64,000 nucleotides of DNA from Nymphaea colorata (Eukaryota > Streptophyta > Magnoliopsida > Nymphaeales > Nymphaeaceae), in the NCBI RefSeq assembly GCF_008831285.2, contig NC_045147.1, positions 19,410,581 to 19,474,580 on the forward strand, given 5' to 3'. Under the pieces are notes generated by a model. The model saw only the letters and a list, made by a program, of their open reading frames with translations. It ran no database searches and was not told the DNA's origin. The number at the start of each line of letters is the position of its first letter. Within the stretch, counting starts at the first letter, position 1. A program made the translations under genes and the position numbers. Shown in pieces: positions 1 through 10,426 of the stretch.

Positions 1-65
1 GCATCCCTAATCAAGTATACGGAACAAGATCCGCCAAACAGATGAACATTGAGATTCGCCAAACT

Positions 66-1147
66 GATGAGCATGCACCTCAATACTTACAAATCTCTGA
101 AATTGCAGAAGAATTAGTTTCTTCCAGACTTCCCCACCAAAACCCTCTTTTAACCTTACATAACCACCAAAATAAACAAATAACTAGACATATAAGGAAA
201 GGAAAAACTAAATCTTGAAAAACAGACACTTCCAAAAGATAATGAAAACGTTGGCGTAAGTAATCCAGCCTCTCCACAATATTGCAAAGCCTCCAAGAAA
301 CTTAGTTGAAAAGGATACGCTCTAAAAGTATCGCAGATCAAGCTACATTACTCCGGGATTCATTCCCAGCAGAACCCATGAGAAGTAAGCCTATAAGCTG
401 AAAGATATGACTAAAAAATTATTGGTGTCCCTTAAAACACCATGAGGCGTCAATCTGTTGAAAGATTGTAAGGAATGCACCATTTTAAGTAATGGGGATT
501 CACCAAGAACTCCTGTTGTCATACTACAGTGCCATTCCTGCTTTCAATATCAGGATACCTTCAAAAGCCTCCCAGAAAAAATCTCCTAACAAAAATTCAC
601 AAGCGACCAAGAAGAGAACGATAACCATTGAGGACGTACCTGCTTTTTGCTTGACACAGCAGAAACATTTGCCTGGACAATACAGACACAAGCAATAAAA
701 AACACCGCCAACAGAGTGAAGAACAACCCACGAAAAGAGAAAACAGTGACAATGGTATCCTGGAAATTGGTTGCTTCTGCATTACCTGGAGCACAACCGT
801 CACACCTCTTCTATTAAAATTGGAAGATGGAACACCAACAGGTAAGGACATCAAGAAATGACATGCCATTTCTTTCTGCTCAACCCAGCCGCGCAATTTT
901 CCCAAATGCTGAGGCGGTATCAGTCCACGGCTCCACGCGCTCATCCAAGAAGATAGCAAGATCAAATAAAATAATGTGAAGCTCGACCATTTGGGTTTTG
1001 GCTAAGAATCAAGACACAAGGGGAGGGAGTGAGAGAGGAGGCGCCCCCACCCTCACCCAGTTGACAACCAGTCGGATGTCATCCACCGTGATTCTGCCAT
1101 CGGTGGGAATCGGGCCGAGCGGACCCAAAATCCGTTATCTCCTTGCA
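66..1147. repeat. Segmental duplication, left copy (partner at 33416-34578)
   Basis: About 1.1 kb that aligns over its whole length with 33416-34578. It covers intron 2, both first exons and the region upstream of the start codon of the CGL160-like gene. Differences are scattered substitutions and small indels. Similarity fades just after the shared words near 1140 and 34570. Bases 1-600 outside the exons are read as intron 2 of the left-hand copy. Confidence 0.75.
640..869 (-). CDS. 5' end (exons 1-2) of a CGL160/ATP synthase protein I-like plastid gene, copy 1
   Basis: Two coding exons are visible, 869..786 (28 codons, ATG start) and 672..640 (11 codons), both ending CAG before GT and both in phase 0. 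Exon 1 is rich in Ser, Val and Arg and has no acidic residue, as expected of a chloroplast transit peptide. It begins MACHFLMSLPVGVPSS. The two exons match exons 1-2 of the complete gene at 29.3-34.3 kb almost codon for codon, so the product is inferred from that paralogue. The rest of the gene would lie left of the window, so it could be a full gene or only a duplicated 5' fragment. Its 5' end faces the UBL5 gene. Confidence 0.55.
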
Positions 1148-1610
1148 GGCCTGAACCCACGTTGGTTGTCAAATTTATTTCATCAGTCATCACCAACCCG
1201 CAACTGGAATCCAATTACTGTTGTTCGACAATGAAAATAAGATCCGATTGCTAAATCCAGATTTGGTGCTTTTTTACGTTCCTTATGCGTATCTATTATC
1301 CCAAGCAATCAAAGTTGAGAAAGGAGAGGACTTATCTAACTCAATAAGGATGACTAATAGTTTCCAGATTTACAGATTTTTAGGTGTACACAAGACACAC
1401 TGTCTCTCTTTAATGAAATACTCCTACAGTCCTACTCACCTGAACTCTCTTTTTCTCTCCAATCAATCTTAACATCAAAACCCTTTTGCCAAATGTGAGA
1501 AGTGTAAAGAAAAAAAAAAGAGAGTGAATAATACTTGAGATAAGATTTCCATTTTATCTCGTTTATGGATCCTTAGATCCAGATCCGAACCTGTTTTCAG
1601 TGCTTGATAC
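1148..1610. promoter_or_regulatory. Intergenic region between the divergent copy-1 gene and UBL5
   Basis: No convincing reading frame. The stretch separates two gene starts that point away from each other, so it must hold the UBL5 promoter and perhaps shares elements with the minus-strand gene. A purine-rich run lies near 1508-1524. Confidence 0.4.
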
Positions 1611-1618
1611 TATAAATA
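1611..1618 (+). promoter_or_regulatory. TATA box of UBL5
   Basis: The word TATAAATA lies 273 bases upstream of the UBL5 start codon. It is followed by a GC-richer stretch and a pyrimidine-rich leader, as usual for a plant housekeeping gene. Transcription would start near 1640-1650. The 5' leader could contain a short intron (a GTAAGT word occurs near 1771), but I could not settle its acceptor. Confidence 0.55.
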
Positions 1619-1883
1619 AAGGCAGCCGCAAGGCGATCATTCTCGAACTATTCGCGCGAAAGATGAGCGCGTGTGTGCGTCTGACGGCGAGAGGCCCGTG
1701 TCACTCTCTCTCTCATTCTCGCTCTGCGTTTATAGGATTGGGGTTTGATTTTTGCCTGGTTCAGGAATTTTGTAAGTTTTTTTTTTTGCTTTCTTAGGGT
1801 TTTCTTCTGGTGGTTTCTTTTTAGATTACTACCCTGCTTCCTCCTCCTCCTCCTTGTGGGTGCGGTTCTTTTGAGGGGCGAAG

Positions 1884-2105
1884 ATGATCGAGGTGGTGCT
1901 GAACGATCGGTTGGGCAAGAAGATCAGGGTGAAGTGCAACGAGGACGACACAATCGGTGACCTCAAGAAGCTCGTCGCCGCTCAGACGGGCACCCGCGCT
2001 GAGAAGATCCGTATACAAAAGTGGTATACCATCTATAAGGATCACATCACTCTCAGCGACTATGAGATCCACGATGGCATGGGCCTAGAGCTCTACTACA
2101 ATTAA
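1884..2105 (+). CDS. UBL5: Ubiquitin-like protein 5 (UBL5/Hub1)
   Basis: A complete 73-residue single-exon reading frame beginning [18 protein letters not shown] and ending LELYYN. Length, the opening beta strands and the double-tyrosine end (in place of the Gly-Gly of ubiquitin) are those of UBL5/Hub1. This family is not conjugated to targets; it binds splicing factors and acts in pre-mRNA splicing in the nucleus, with extra roles in stress signalling in some organisms. The ATG follows a TATA box and a pyrimidine-rich leader, and the frame is closed upstream. An intron lies just after the stop codon. The gene is intact and its codons show no sign of decay. Confidence 0.95.
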   Translation: MIEVVLNDRLGKKIRVKCNEDDTIGDLKKLVAAQTGTRAEKIRIQKWYTIYKDHITLSDYEIHDGMGLELYYN

Positions 2106-2112
2106 AACTGCG

Positions 2113-2976
2113 GTATGCCATCACTTGATCGATATTCTGATGTCAAAGGGGGCGGTCATCAATGGGTTTCTCGTCTTTTGGTTGTCTGTCTTGTCTCCTT
2201 AGTTTTTGTTGGTTGGGCAACTGTTTAGTTTGATTTTAGGTGGCTAGTCGAGCTCGGTTGATCAGTATTTGACATTTGTGGAGTTTCTCGTGCCATAGTT
2301 CGGTTCTTGTTGAAGATTTTGGCCTTTAATTATTGTAAGTATGCTAAGGAGTCTGTTGATCTGTTTGATGTTTTGGCTATGCAAATTTGCTCTTCAGAAG
2401 AAATCTTTGCCAAAAGATTTTTGTGTCGTTTTTGAACTTGATTCCTTGTTCTATGTTCCCGGCATCATGGTAGTGGTTTCAATTAGGAGCTGGCCTTGCC
2501 AGGTGGGCCTGACAGTAGGAAAGTATATTTGGTTTCTTAATCCATGTAATGTCATCATGTTTATTTCCTTATAGAACGTGTTGAGGCATTGAACTTCAGG
2601 TGGTCGTCTTAGATTGTTGGACGAGATTCTAAGTCTTTTCGATAGAAAGCGTAGCTAGGTGTACTTTCAAGATGATGGAGTTTGTCAACATTGCGTTAGT
2701 GCCTTAGTTTTGCAATTCGTACCTCAAGATCCCCTGTATTTTTTGCTGATGTGTACATTTTATGTTTGTGCTTAACAGCGATTGTGAAGCGACTGGTACT
2801 TAGTGCGGTAGGACGAAATGCATGTAAATTTTTTGAGTGGAAAGGAATTATAATTGTCGGTCTCATAAGTTAAATGTTCATATTCAAAATCATTTGGGTG
2901 AAGTCATGGTTTTGAAAGTGAATTATAATTTGTTCTTGTTTTTCTAGTCGATGATAGTCTTTTTTCTATTTTGCAG
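2113..2976 (+). other. Intron in the 3' UTR of UBL5
   Basis: A GT donor (GTATGC) lies 7 bases after the stop codon, and a polypyrimidine tract ending TTTTGCAG closes the intron at 2976. It is 864 bases long, without a coding frame. A stop-to-junction distance under 50 bases is normally too short to trigger nonsense-mediated decay. Parts of this intron and the exon after it occur again at 7505-7920. Confidence 0.7.
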
Positions 2977-3125
2977 GAGCTACGGGATTCTGTTTCCTGG
3001 GAACGCAGGAGATCAACGTGATTAAGGCACAAAATTGTTGTAAAATATAAATAGCTTGTCTAGATACTGCTGAATATGCCTGTATGCACCTTAATGTGTA
3101 ATAATGATGAATGCAATTATGACTG
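2977..3125 (+). other. Terminal non-coding exon of UBL5
   Basis: Begins after the 3' UTR intron. The likely poly(A) region is around 3100-3125, where AATAATGA-type words occur. The exact end is not visible from sequence alone. Confidence 0.5.
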
Positions 3126-4066
3126 GCTTGTGAAAACTAAAAACAACAAAATTATGGATATTGAACAGCTTTATATTTGTCTTAGTCTCTAGGTTTAGTG
3201 GCTATCCATCCATAATTTCTCTGGGAACCCCAAGAAAACAGGTTTACTTGGACAATCATCCTACCTTGAAAGGGAATCAAAAGAGGGTGATCCCGTGACT
3301 TTGCTTGTTCCTCTGCCTCCTTCAGGAAGAGGGGTACCGTATCTTAGTTCCCTCCGTCAAGAATGTCAGATGAAATGAGAAGGTTACGGGACAAAAGTTT
3401 TCCATTATCCCAGTCATCTAAGTAGGCTAGAATGTTGCGCACATGGGGTATTCTCGGCTTCTCTGATACAGTTACGGTATCGACTTGGCTATTGGTCGTG
3501 TCTCGCTCTTAAACACCTCACTATGTCTCCCTCTTTTTCTTTTTATTTTGTTTTCAGTTCTTTCTGTTTCCTGTTTACTTGCTGATTACTTATATCGATT
3601 CAATTTAATCGGATGTCTCAGAAGAGACTACTTTGCTGATTAGTTGGATCAGCTTGACATCGCGTTTTTTATAACTGTACCCCCATTTTTTGACGGCTCA
3701 TGCCAGTACAGTATAATACAAAATGCCAGTACGCAAGAAAGAGCATGATTATTTTCTTACAGTATGTGTTCATCTGGATACACTGTTGAATAGAGAATTC
3801 TGTGTTTGCCATACTTTCAATATCAGGTGGCAGATCACTAATTGGATGCATGTCAGGAATTTTCTTCTCCACAGTTATATGCGGCCGATGCATCTTGATA
3901 GAGTTTCAGTAAAATGGGAAAGTACGAACTAACTCTCTCAGGATAACATGTAGTGGCACGAAATACATAACCTTGAATTCTAGATAAAAACCGATTGGCA
4001 AACGAGGAATATCAATTGAAATTTAGAAGACTACTTGCTATCTATCGGTAGAAGGGCTAGGGGACA
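3126..4066. repeat. Array spacer next to UBL5
   Basis: No gene. The stretch holds blocks that recur through the array: the block at 3160-3480 returns near 15545-15850 and 21700-22030, and the block at 3520-3800 returns near 7930-8190, 15890-16110 and 22070-22310. Short frames here are not conserved between copies. Confidence 0.65.
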
Positions 4067-5962
4067 TTAGGGCATTACAGAAGAAGAAGATGTACGGAAG
4101 TATTCCCCAGAAGTGACGCGCTTCAGTTCCACAAGGTGATCACTGTTGCTGATTGCCAACGCATCTCTGAGCCCAGCCAGCCACTCTTCATTCTTCCACT
4201 TGTGATCCCCTTGCAGATACAGAGATTGCAGAACAAAATAATAAGTCATTCTCTTCACGTCTCTTACAGAACCATTCCAGCGCAGCTCCTTTAACACACT
4301 GTCCCCTACACCACTCGCCACATGATCGAGATGAGGGATTCTGATGAGAAGACCGTGAGGGAAGCAGCTTTCATCTGCTGTCTGATCCGTATGGCATCCA
4401 ACCGCCTTACCAATATACAGATTCAGCTTGAGCCACAGAACATGCAGTTTTATCAGAACCAATTTCATACTATAATCTGCAAAGCTGCCCATTCTATTAA
4501 TCGGCTGATTCAGACGAACTGGCCATGAATTCATAAAAGTTCTTAAGAAGTTTAGCTTTGCAAAAAAAAGAAAATGTAAAAATTTCAAAATTAGTTAAAA
4601 TAGATAATCTTGAAAGCTTATGATAATTAAAACCAACGAGGCAGAACCACAATAATCAACTCCCAAATCAATACCACCGAACGTTTGTACATTCTGAACA
4701 GATTGAATCAAAATAATACACATCACAGAGACATCAACAATGGCAGGTTTAAATGATATTTATGAAACCAATTCAAGAGCACCACATGTTCTTGAACTAA
4801 ATTTGCAAATTTTGTCAATTTCCTTCTTTATTTAATTTTCGTATATTGTCTACTTGTTCTTTTTTACCGAATTGTTATATATTTTTGACGATACACACCT
4901 AAATCGATTGAGTCAGCCGGTTGAAAGAATCGATGCACGACCGCACCACAATTTCAGGCCCTTCAACTAAAATCGGAACAACCCTTGTGCTATTTGAATT
5001 GAAAACAGCTTCCTCTTAGGAAAAGGAAGATCATAAAGTCGGGTTCTTTTCTCATATTAAATCAGGAGTTGACGCTCATGGTTAGGTTAACGATCTTAGT
5101 TTCAAATCCTGAGCATCGACTAAACAAAAGTAGCTTACTTTGGTAGGAGCTGCAGCGCTGCCCTGCCCTCCGGTGGCTTCCTCCTTCGAGTCATCAGGGT
5201 ACGTCATGTAACCGACCACCTTTTGAACAGTGATACCGACCTCAACCACGCACGTACCGTTGACAAGATACCGGTTCTCCGGGCAGCATAGAGTACTGAA
5301 ACAAATGAAAGATCCATAACAGCAGTGATCTTGAGCTGTAAAGGAATGCTTCTTATCTGTTAAACAACAAGAAGGGAAATGAAAAAAGAGAAAAATATGC
5401 CGCGAAGGTTCGGATAAAATTTTTTTTTGGGCTGCTTTCACAGCAATAATTGGCTTGATTAAACACGCCATTAATCAATATGCAGGATGCAGTAAAAATC
5501 AGCTTAAAGAACTGCCGGCGGAACATAGGAGATCAATTTTAGACATTTAGGCATACTCGCTTTGTCAGACTCCTTGCTTGTTTGATCGACAACACCCAAG
5601 GAAACTTCTGCGTCGACGGACCATTTACCCTGCTGGGTTGGAGAATCCGCGATACACAGGAACAGTCCAAGATGACCTGACGTTAAAGCAGGGACGTTCC
5701 GGTTACAGAGGGAGGCCTTTAACTTCCTGCAAACTCAGCGGAATTTTATGTAAAGTGACAAAAGGACGACTTGAGGACGATGGATATGATGAAGTTGATG
5801 ATGGATATGAAGCGAGTAGGAGAGAGTATACCATTTACAGCCCCCAAAAACAAAAACTTCGGAGTAGTAATTTCCGGTCGATAAATTGGAAATGTTGCCG
5901 ATCTTCCAAGTGCACCCAGTCGAAAGTAGCTCGCCAATCGGCCGTGTTTCCGACGTGTTCAT
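4067..5962 (-). CDS. MATH-ENT protein, copy A
   Basis: Four exons: 5962..5832, 5726..5557, 5356..5139 and 4426..4067. All borders are GT..AG and the phases fit, giving 292 residues. Exons 1-3 encode a MATH (TRAF-like) domain: residues ~15-44 carry the W-K-I-x-N-x-S-x-L strand and the Y-Y-S-E-V-F-V / G-G-C-K-W block, exon 2 the L-F-L-C-I-A-D and W-S-V-D-A-E strands, exon 3 the Y-L-V-N and V-V-E-V-G-I-T-V strands. Exon 4 has a variable linker, then a ~50-residue helical module (residues ~230-282) with the spacing of an ENT domain: FVLQSL, QGDHKW, LRDALAISNSDH, ELKRV. MATH domains bind peptides in partner proteins; ENT domains occur in EMSY-type chromatin proteins. The function here is unknown. 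Start is the ATG shared by copies C, D and E. Confidence 0.75.
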
Positions 5963-6113
5963 GGCTTGCAGGTGAAAGCCTTAGGAGAGATACGTAAGCA
6001 ATTAAGCAAATGGTTGCCAGATGAACTCACAATTGGCTCCACCAGTACATTTGGCGGAACCCGTTGGAAACAAGTTCTTATTCGTACTGGAACTGCTTCT
6101 AGCTATGCGGAAG

Positions 6114-6121
6114 CCTTTATA
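6114..6121 (-). promoter_or_regulatory. TATA box of MATH-ENT copy A
   Basis: Minus-strand TATAAAGG about 155 bases upstream of the start codon. The same box and surrounding leader recur at copies B (10419-10426) and D (19848-19855). Confidence 0.5.
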
Positions 6122-6610
6122 GTTTATACAAACTTTAGGAGAGGTGGAGTTCAATGACCACTCACCAAGTCAAAGGCATCACAATTTTTTAAGAATCTCT
6201 GACGAAATTATATTCCCAACCCACTCTTTTAAGTTTTCTAAATATCACGGATTCCAATTTTTTGCGGAAGCTAGAAGGACATCTGTACTCAAAAGTACAA
6301 TGAGAGAATGTTTGAATGCTACTGCAAAACTAACTTCGTTCATCTGGTTATTGAGTGGGATACAAAACTCCGTCTTAGGCAACTTTCAGTATCAGATGTC
6401 AGAACACCTATGTCTATGCACTTTCAGAAGTTTTCAAAACTTATGTGGCGGATTAGTATCTGATACAGTTACATAAAATTTTACTCAAAACTTACAATGC
6501 AAACGTATTTGCCCTTGACACTTGACGTCTCTCTATCTCTCTCGCTCAGAGCTGGATACAAAACTCTGCGTTTGGCAACGTATGACCTTCTACGGGAAGT
6601 CCAAAGCAAC
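6122..6610. repeat. Array spacer upstream of copy A
   Basis: No gene. This upstream block is repeated behind copy C (14400-14890), and parts behind copies B and D. Frames on the plus strand here (for example near 6144-6476) are kept only because the blocks are recent duplicates. Confidence 0.6.
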
Positions 6611-7480
6611 TTATTTCCCTGAAATCAGACGCTTCAATTCCGTCGCATGATCGCTGTTGCTGATTCCCAAAGCGTCGCTCAGCTCACTTAGCCAAGCCTC
6701 ATTAGACCACTTGTGATCGCCTTTCGTATAAAGAGATTGAAGAACATAGTGGTAGACCTTCCTGTTGCAATCTCTCTGAGAACCACCCAACCATATAGCC
6801 CAATCTCCTGTCACATGTCCAATACATCAGAAACTTTTTAAGAAGAAATCAATTTAAGTAATTCTTATGCAAAAGCAGTTTTAAATTTCTTATGGTTCCA
6901 AAGTATCATGCACAACTTCGAAGATCGTGGGGAAGCTCAAACGAAAATTGCCACATTTATCTATCGCCAATCCACTTTGATTTAGACCGGAATCTTTCAA
7001 TGCGATAAATGCAGATTACGAATTATTATTTTTAAATGTAGAATGTAGAGCCTACTTACTGTGTAGCGTTTTCAAAGAAGCAAATATATTCAAGCACCTA
7101 GGTTGCTAGTTCTAATGAATTTGGTGGGAAAACCCTAAAGTCCAAATTTCATTTTTATTGAAACTTCGTTGATTCAGTTTTTCTTTCCATGTTATCCGAT
7201 ATGAACAATTCAGAAGCATCATTAATTCGTTATCTGTTCCACCTGATACCTTAAACCCCTCTACGTCGCTTTTTCTTGCTCTCTTTCTCACTTGATGTAT
7301 TTTTGTTTTCAGCTTTTTGTTTCTTCTTTCTTTACTGTGCTGATTACTCGGAACTAAGGCTGGGCATCGGGCCTGGGCCGGGCCGGTGGCCTCCTCCTTG
7401 CAGCCATCATGGTACGTTATGTAAACGACCACCTTTTCAAACGTGACACCGACCTCAGCCACACACGTACCGTTAAGAAC
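6611..7480 (-). pseudogene. MATH-ENT relic (ENT exon and part of MATH exon 3)
   Basis: At 6814..6611 an open ENT-type exon reads YHYVLQSLYTKGDHKW, then LSDALGISNSDH and a stop. At about 7478..7370 lies a fragment of MATH exon 3 with the V-A-E-V-G-V-T strand and a V-V-V-Y-I-T-Y block, degraded before its donor. MATH exons 1 and 2 were not found. The piece between is spacer. I read it as the remains of a further array gene; the ENT exon is of the long-exon class by sequence. Confidence 0.65.
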
Positions 7481-7504
7481 TCTTTCTCCAGTAAATGATT
7501 CATT

Positions 7505-7933
7505 TCACGAACTCAGCTGCAGCTAGGTGTACTTTCAAGATGATGGAGGTAATTTTATGGTTTACATTGATTCACTTTTTGAGCTTGATTTTATCATATA
7601 ATTCATGGCTCTAAGTATGATTTATTTGTCAACATTTCGGTAGTATCTTAGTTTTGCAATTCGTGCCTCAAAATGCCCTGTATTGTTTGCTGATGTGTAC
7701 ATTTTATAATGTTAATATTCAAAATCATTTGGGTGAAGTCATGGTTTTGAAGGTGAATATGCAGTCTATAATCATATAATTAGTATGCCTACGTGTGTGA
7801 TACGGTCATATAGTTCTTGTTTTTCTAGTTGATGATTGCGTCTTTTTTCTATTTTGCAGGAGCTACGGGATTCTGTTTCCTGGGAACGCAGGAGATCAAC
7901 GTGATTAAGGTCATACGACCAACGTGATTCTGT
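7505..7933 (+). pseudogene. Duplicated fragment of the UBL5 3' UTR intron and last exon
   Basis: Blocks match 2650-2762, 2874-2922 and 2931-3026 in order, including the acceptor and the first ~50 bases of the terminal exon. Sequence between blocks is missing or replaced. No UBL5 coding sequence was carried along. Directly after it the sequence continues with the match to the array spacer at about 3520, so about 500 bases were lost at the join. Confidence 0.75.
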
Positions 7934-8389
7934 CTCCCTCTTTTTCTCTTGCATTTTGTTTTTTATCTTTTTGTTTCCAGTTTACTTTGCTGATTACTTA
8001 TATCGTGTCAATTTTATCGGATGTATCCGAAGAGACTACTTTGCTGATTACTTGGAACAGCTTGACATCGCGTTTTTGATGATTGTATCCCCATTTTTTG
8101 ACGGCCCATGCGAGTACAGTATAATAAAAGTACGCAGGAAAGAGATTGATATTTTTCTCAGTATGTGTTCATCTGGTTACAGTGTTGGACAGAGAATTCT
8201 GCTTTCATATCAGACTCGATAGAGCTTCAGTAAAATTGGAAAATACGTCTAATTCTCTCGGATTAACATGTAGCAACCGAAAATACATAACCTTGAATTG
8301 TAGATAAAAAAAAACTATTCGCAAGCGAGCAATATCAATTGAAATTTGGAAAACTACTTGCTCTCGATCGGTAGAAGGGCTAGGGGACA

Positions 8390-10267
8390 TTAGGGCATTA
8401 CAGAGGAAGAAGAAGATGCACGGAAGTATTCCCCAGAAGTGACGCGCTTCAGTTCCACAACGTGATCACTGTTGCTGATTGCCAACGCATCCCTAAGCTC
8501 GGCCAGCCACTCTTCGTTCTTCCACTTGTGATCCCCTTGCAGATACAGAGACAGCAGAACAAAATAGTAAGTCATTTTGTTCACGTCTCTTAGAGAACCA
8601 TTCCACCGTAGCTCCTTCGACACACTGTCCCCTACACCGTTCTCCACATAATCGAGGTGAGGGATTCCGATGAGCAGCCCCTCAGGGAAGCAGCTTTCAT
8701 CTGCTGTCTCATCCGTACGGGATCCAACCGCCTTACCGATATCCAGATTCAGCTTGAGCAACAGACATGCAATTATATCAGAACCAATCTCAAACTATAA
8801 TCAGCAAGGCTCCCCATTCTAGTAATCGGCTGATTACGAGTTGGCTACGAATTGAGAAAAATTCTTAAGTATAAACTTTGCAAAAAAAATGTAAAAAATT
8901 CGAAATTAGTTTAAATAGATAACCTTGAAAATTTAAGATAATTAAAATCAACGTGGCAGAACTATAATCAACCTCCAAATCAACACCACAGAAAGTTTGA
9001 TCAATCTGAACCGATACATCAGTGTCATCAACATAAGCTGGTTTAAATAATATCTATCAAACCAATTCAAGAGCACCACATGTTCTTGAACTAATTTTGC
9101 AAATTTTATCAATTTCCTTTTTTATTTAAATTTCCTATATCGTCTACTTATTTGTTTACCGAATTTCTATATATTTTTGACGCTTCACACCTAAATCGAT
9201 TGAGTCGGCTCGGCCGTTTGACAGAATAGTTGCACGACGACACCACAATTTCAGGCCCTTCACCTAATATCGGAACAACCCTTGTGATATTTGAATTGAA
9301 AACAGCTTCCGCTTAGGAAAAGGAAGATCATAAAGTCTGCTTCTTTCTCATTTTAAATCAGGAGGTGCTGCTCATGGTTAGGTTAGCGATCTTAGTTTCA
9401 AATCCTGAGCATCGAGTCGAAAAAAGTAGCTTACTTTGGTAGGAGCTGCGGCGCCGCCCTGCCCTCCGGTGGTTTCCTTCTTCGAGTCATCAGGGTACGT
9501 CCTGTAACCGACCACCTTTTGAACCGTGATAGCGACATTAATAACACACGCATCGTTGACAAGACACCCTTTCACCGGGCAGTGTACAGTAAATGAATTC
9601 TCAAAGAGGCAGTAAATTGCTTGAGGTGTGAAGGAATGCTCCTCATCTGTTAAACAAGAAGAAGGAAATGAGAAAAGAGAAAACTACGCCACGAAGGTTC
9701 GGATAAAAAATTTTCTTGGGGGTGCTTTCACAGCAGTAATTGGCTAGAATAAACGCTCCATTAATCAATCTGCAAGATACAGTAAAAATCAGCTTAAAAA
9801 ACCGCTAGGGGAACAGAGGAGATCAGTTTTAGACATTTAGGCATACTATATTCGGCACTCTCCTTGCTTTTTTGATCGACAACGGCGAAGGAAAATTCTG
9901 CGTCGACGGACCATTGACCGTGCTGCGTTGAAGAGTCCGCGATACACACGAACAGATTAAGAGAAATTGGTGGTGGTAGACCACTATAGTCCATGCTCCA
10001 GGGGTCAACCATTAACTGCCTGCAAATTCAGAGGAATTTTATGGAAAGTGACAAAAGGAAGACTTGAGGACGATGGAGATGCTGAGGTTGATGATGATGA
10101 TGAAGCGAGTAGGTGAGACTGTACCATTTACAGCCGCCAATGACAAAAACACCGGAGTAGTATTGTCTTCTCGAACTTAACTTGGATAGGTTGCCGAGCT
10201 TCCAAGTGCGCCCCGTGGCCCCGGTCGAAAGTAGCTCGCCGAACGGACATGTCTCCGACGTGTCCAG
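8390..10267 (-). CDS. MATH-ENT protein, copy B, with CTG in place of the start ATG
   Basis: Four exons: 10267..10125, 10019..9847, 9646..9435 and 8752..8390. All borders and phases match copy A and the frame is open for 296 codons. Where copies A, C, D and E have ATG, this copy has CTG (10267..10265); an in-frame TAA lies a few codons further upstream, so no earlier ATG can serve. Exon 1 carries an insertion of four residues (ATGR) before the T-W-K-L strand. MATH strands and the C-terminal ENT-like module (FVLLSL, QGDHKW, LRDALAISNSDH, ELKRV) are intact. Either it is translated from CTG or an internal ATG, or it is a very young pseudogene. Confidence 0.6.
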
Positions 10268-10418
10268 GGCTTGCAGGTGAACACCTTAGCACAGATACGT
10301 AAACAATTAAGCAAATGGTTGCCAGATGAACTCACAATTGGCACCACCAGTTCATTTGGCGGAACCCGTTGAAAACAAGTTCTTATTCGTACTGGAACTG
10401 CATCTAGCTATGCGGAAG

Positions 10419-10426
10419 CCTTTATA
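10419..10426 (-). promoter_or_regulatory. TATA box of MATH-ENT copy B
   Basis: Minus-strand TATAAAGG, the same box and leader as in copies A and D, about 150 bases upstream of the expected start. Confidence 0.45.
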
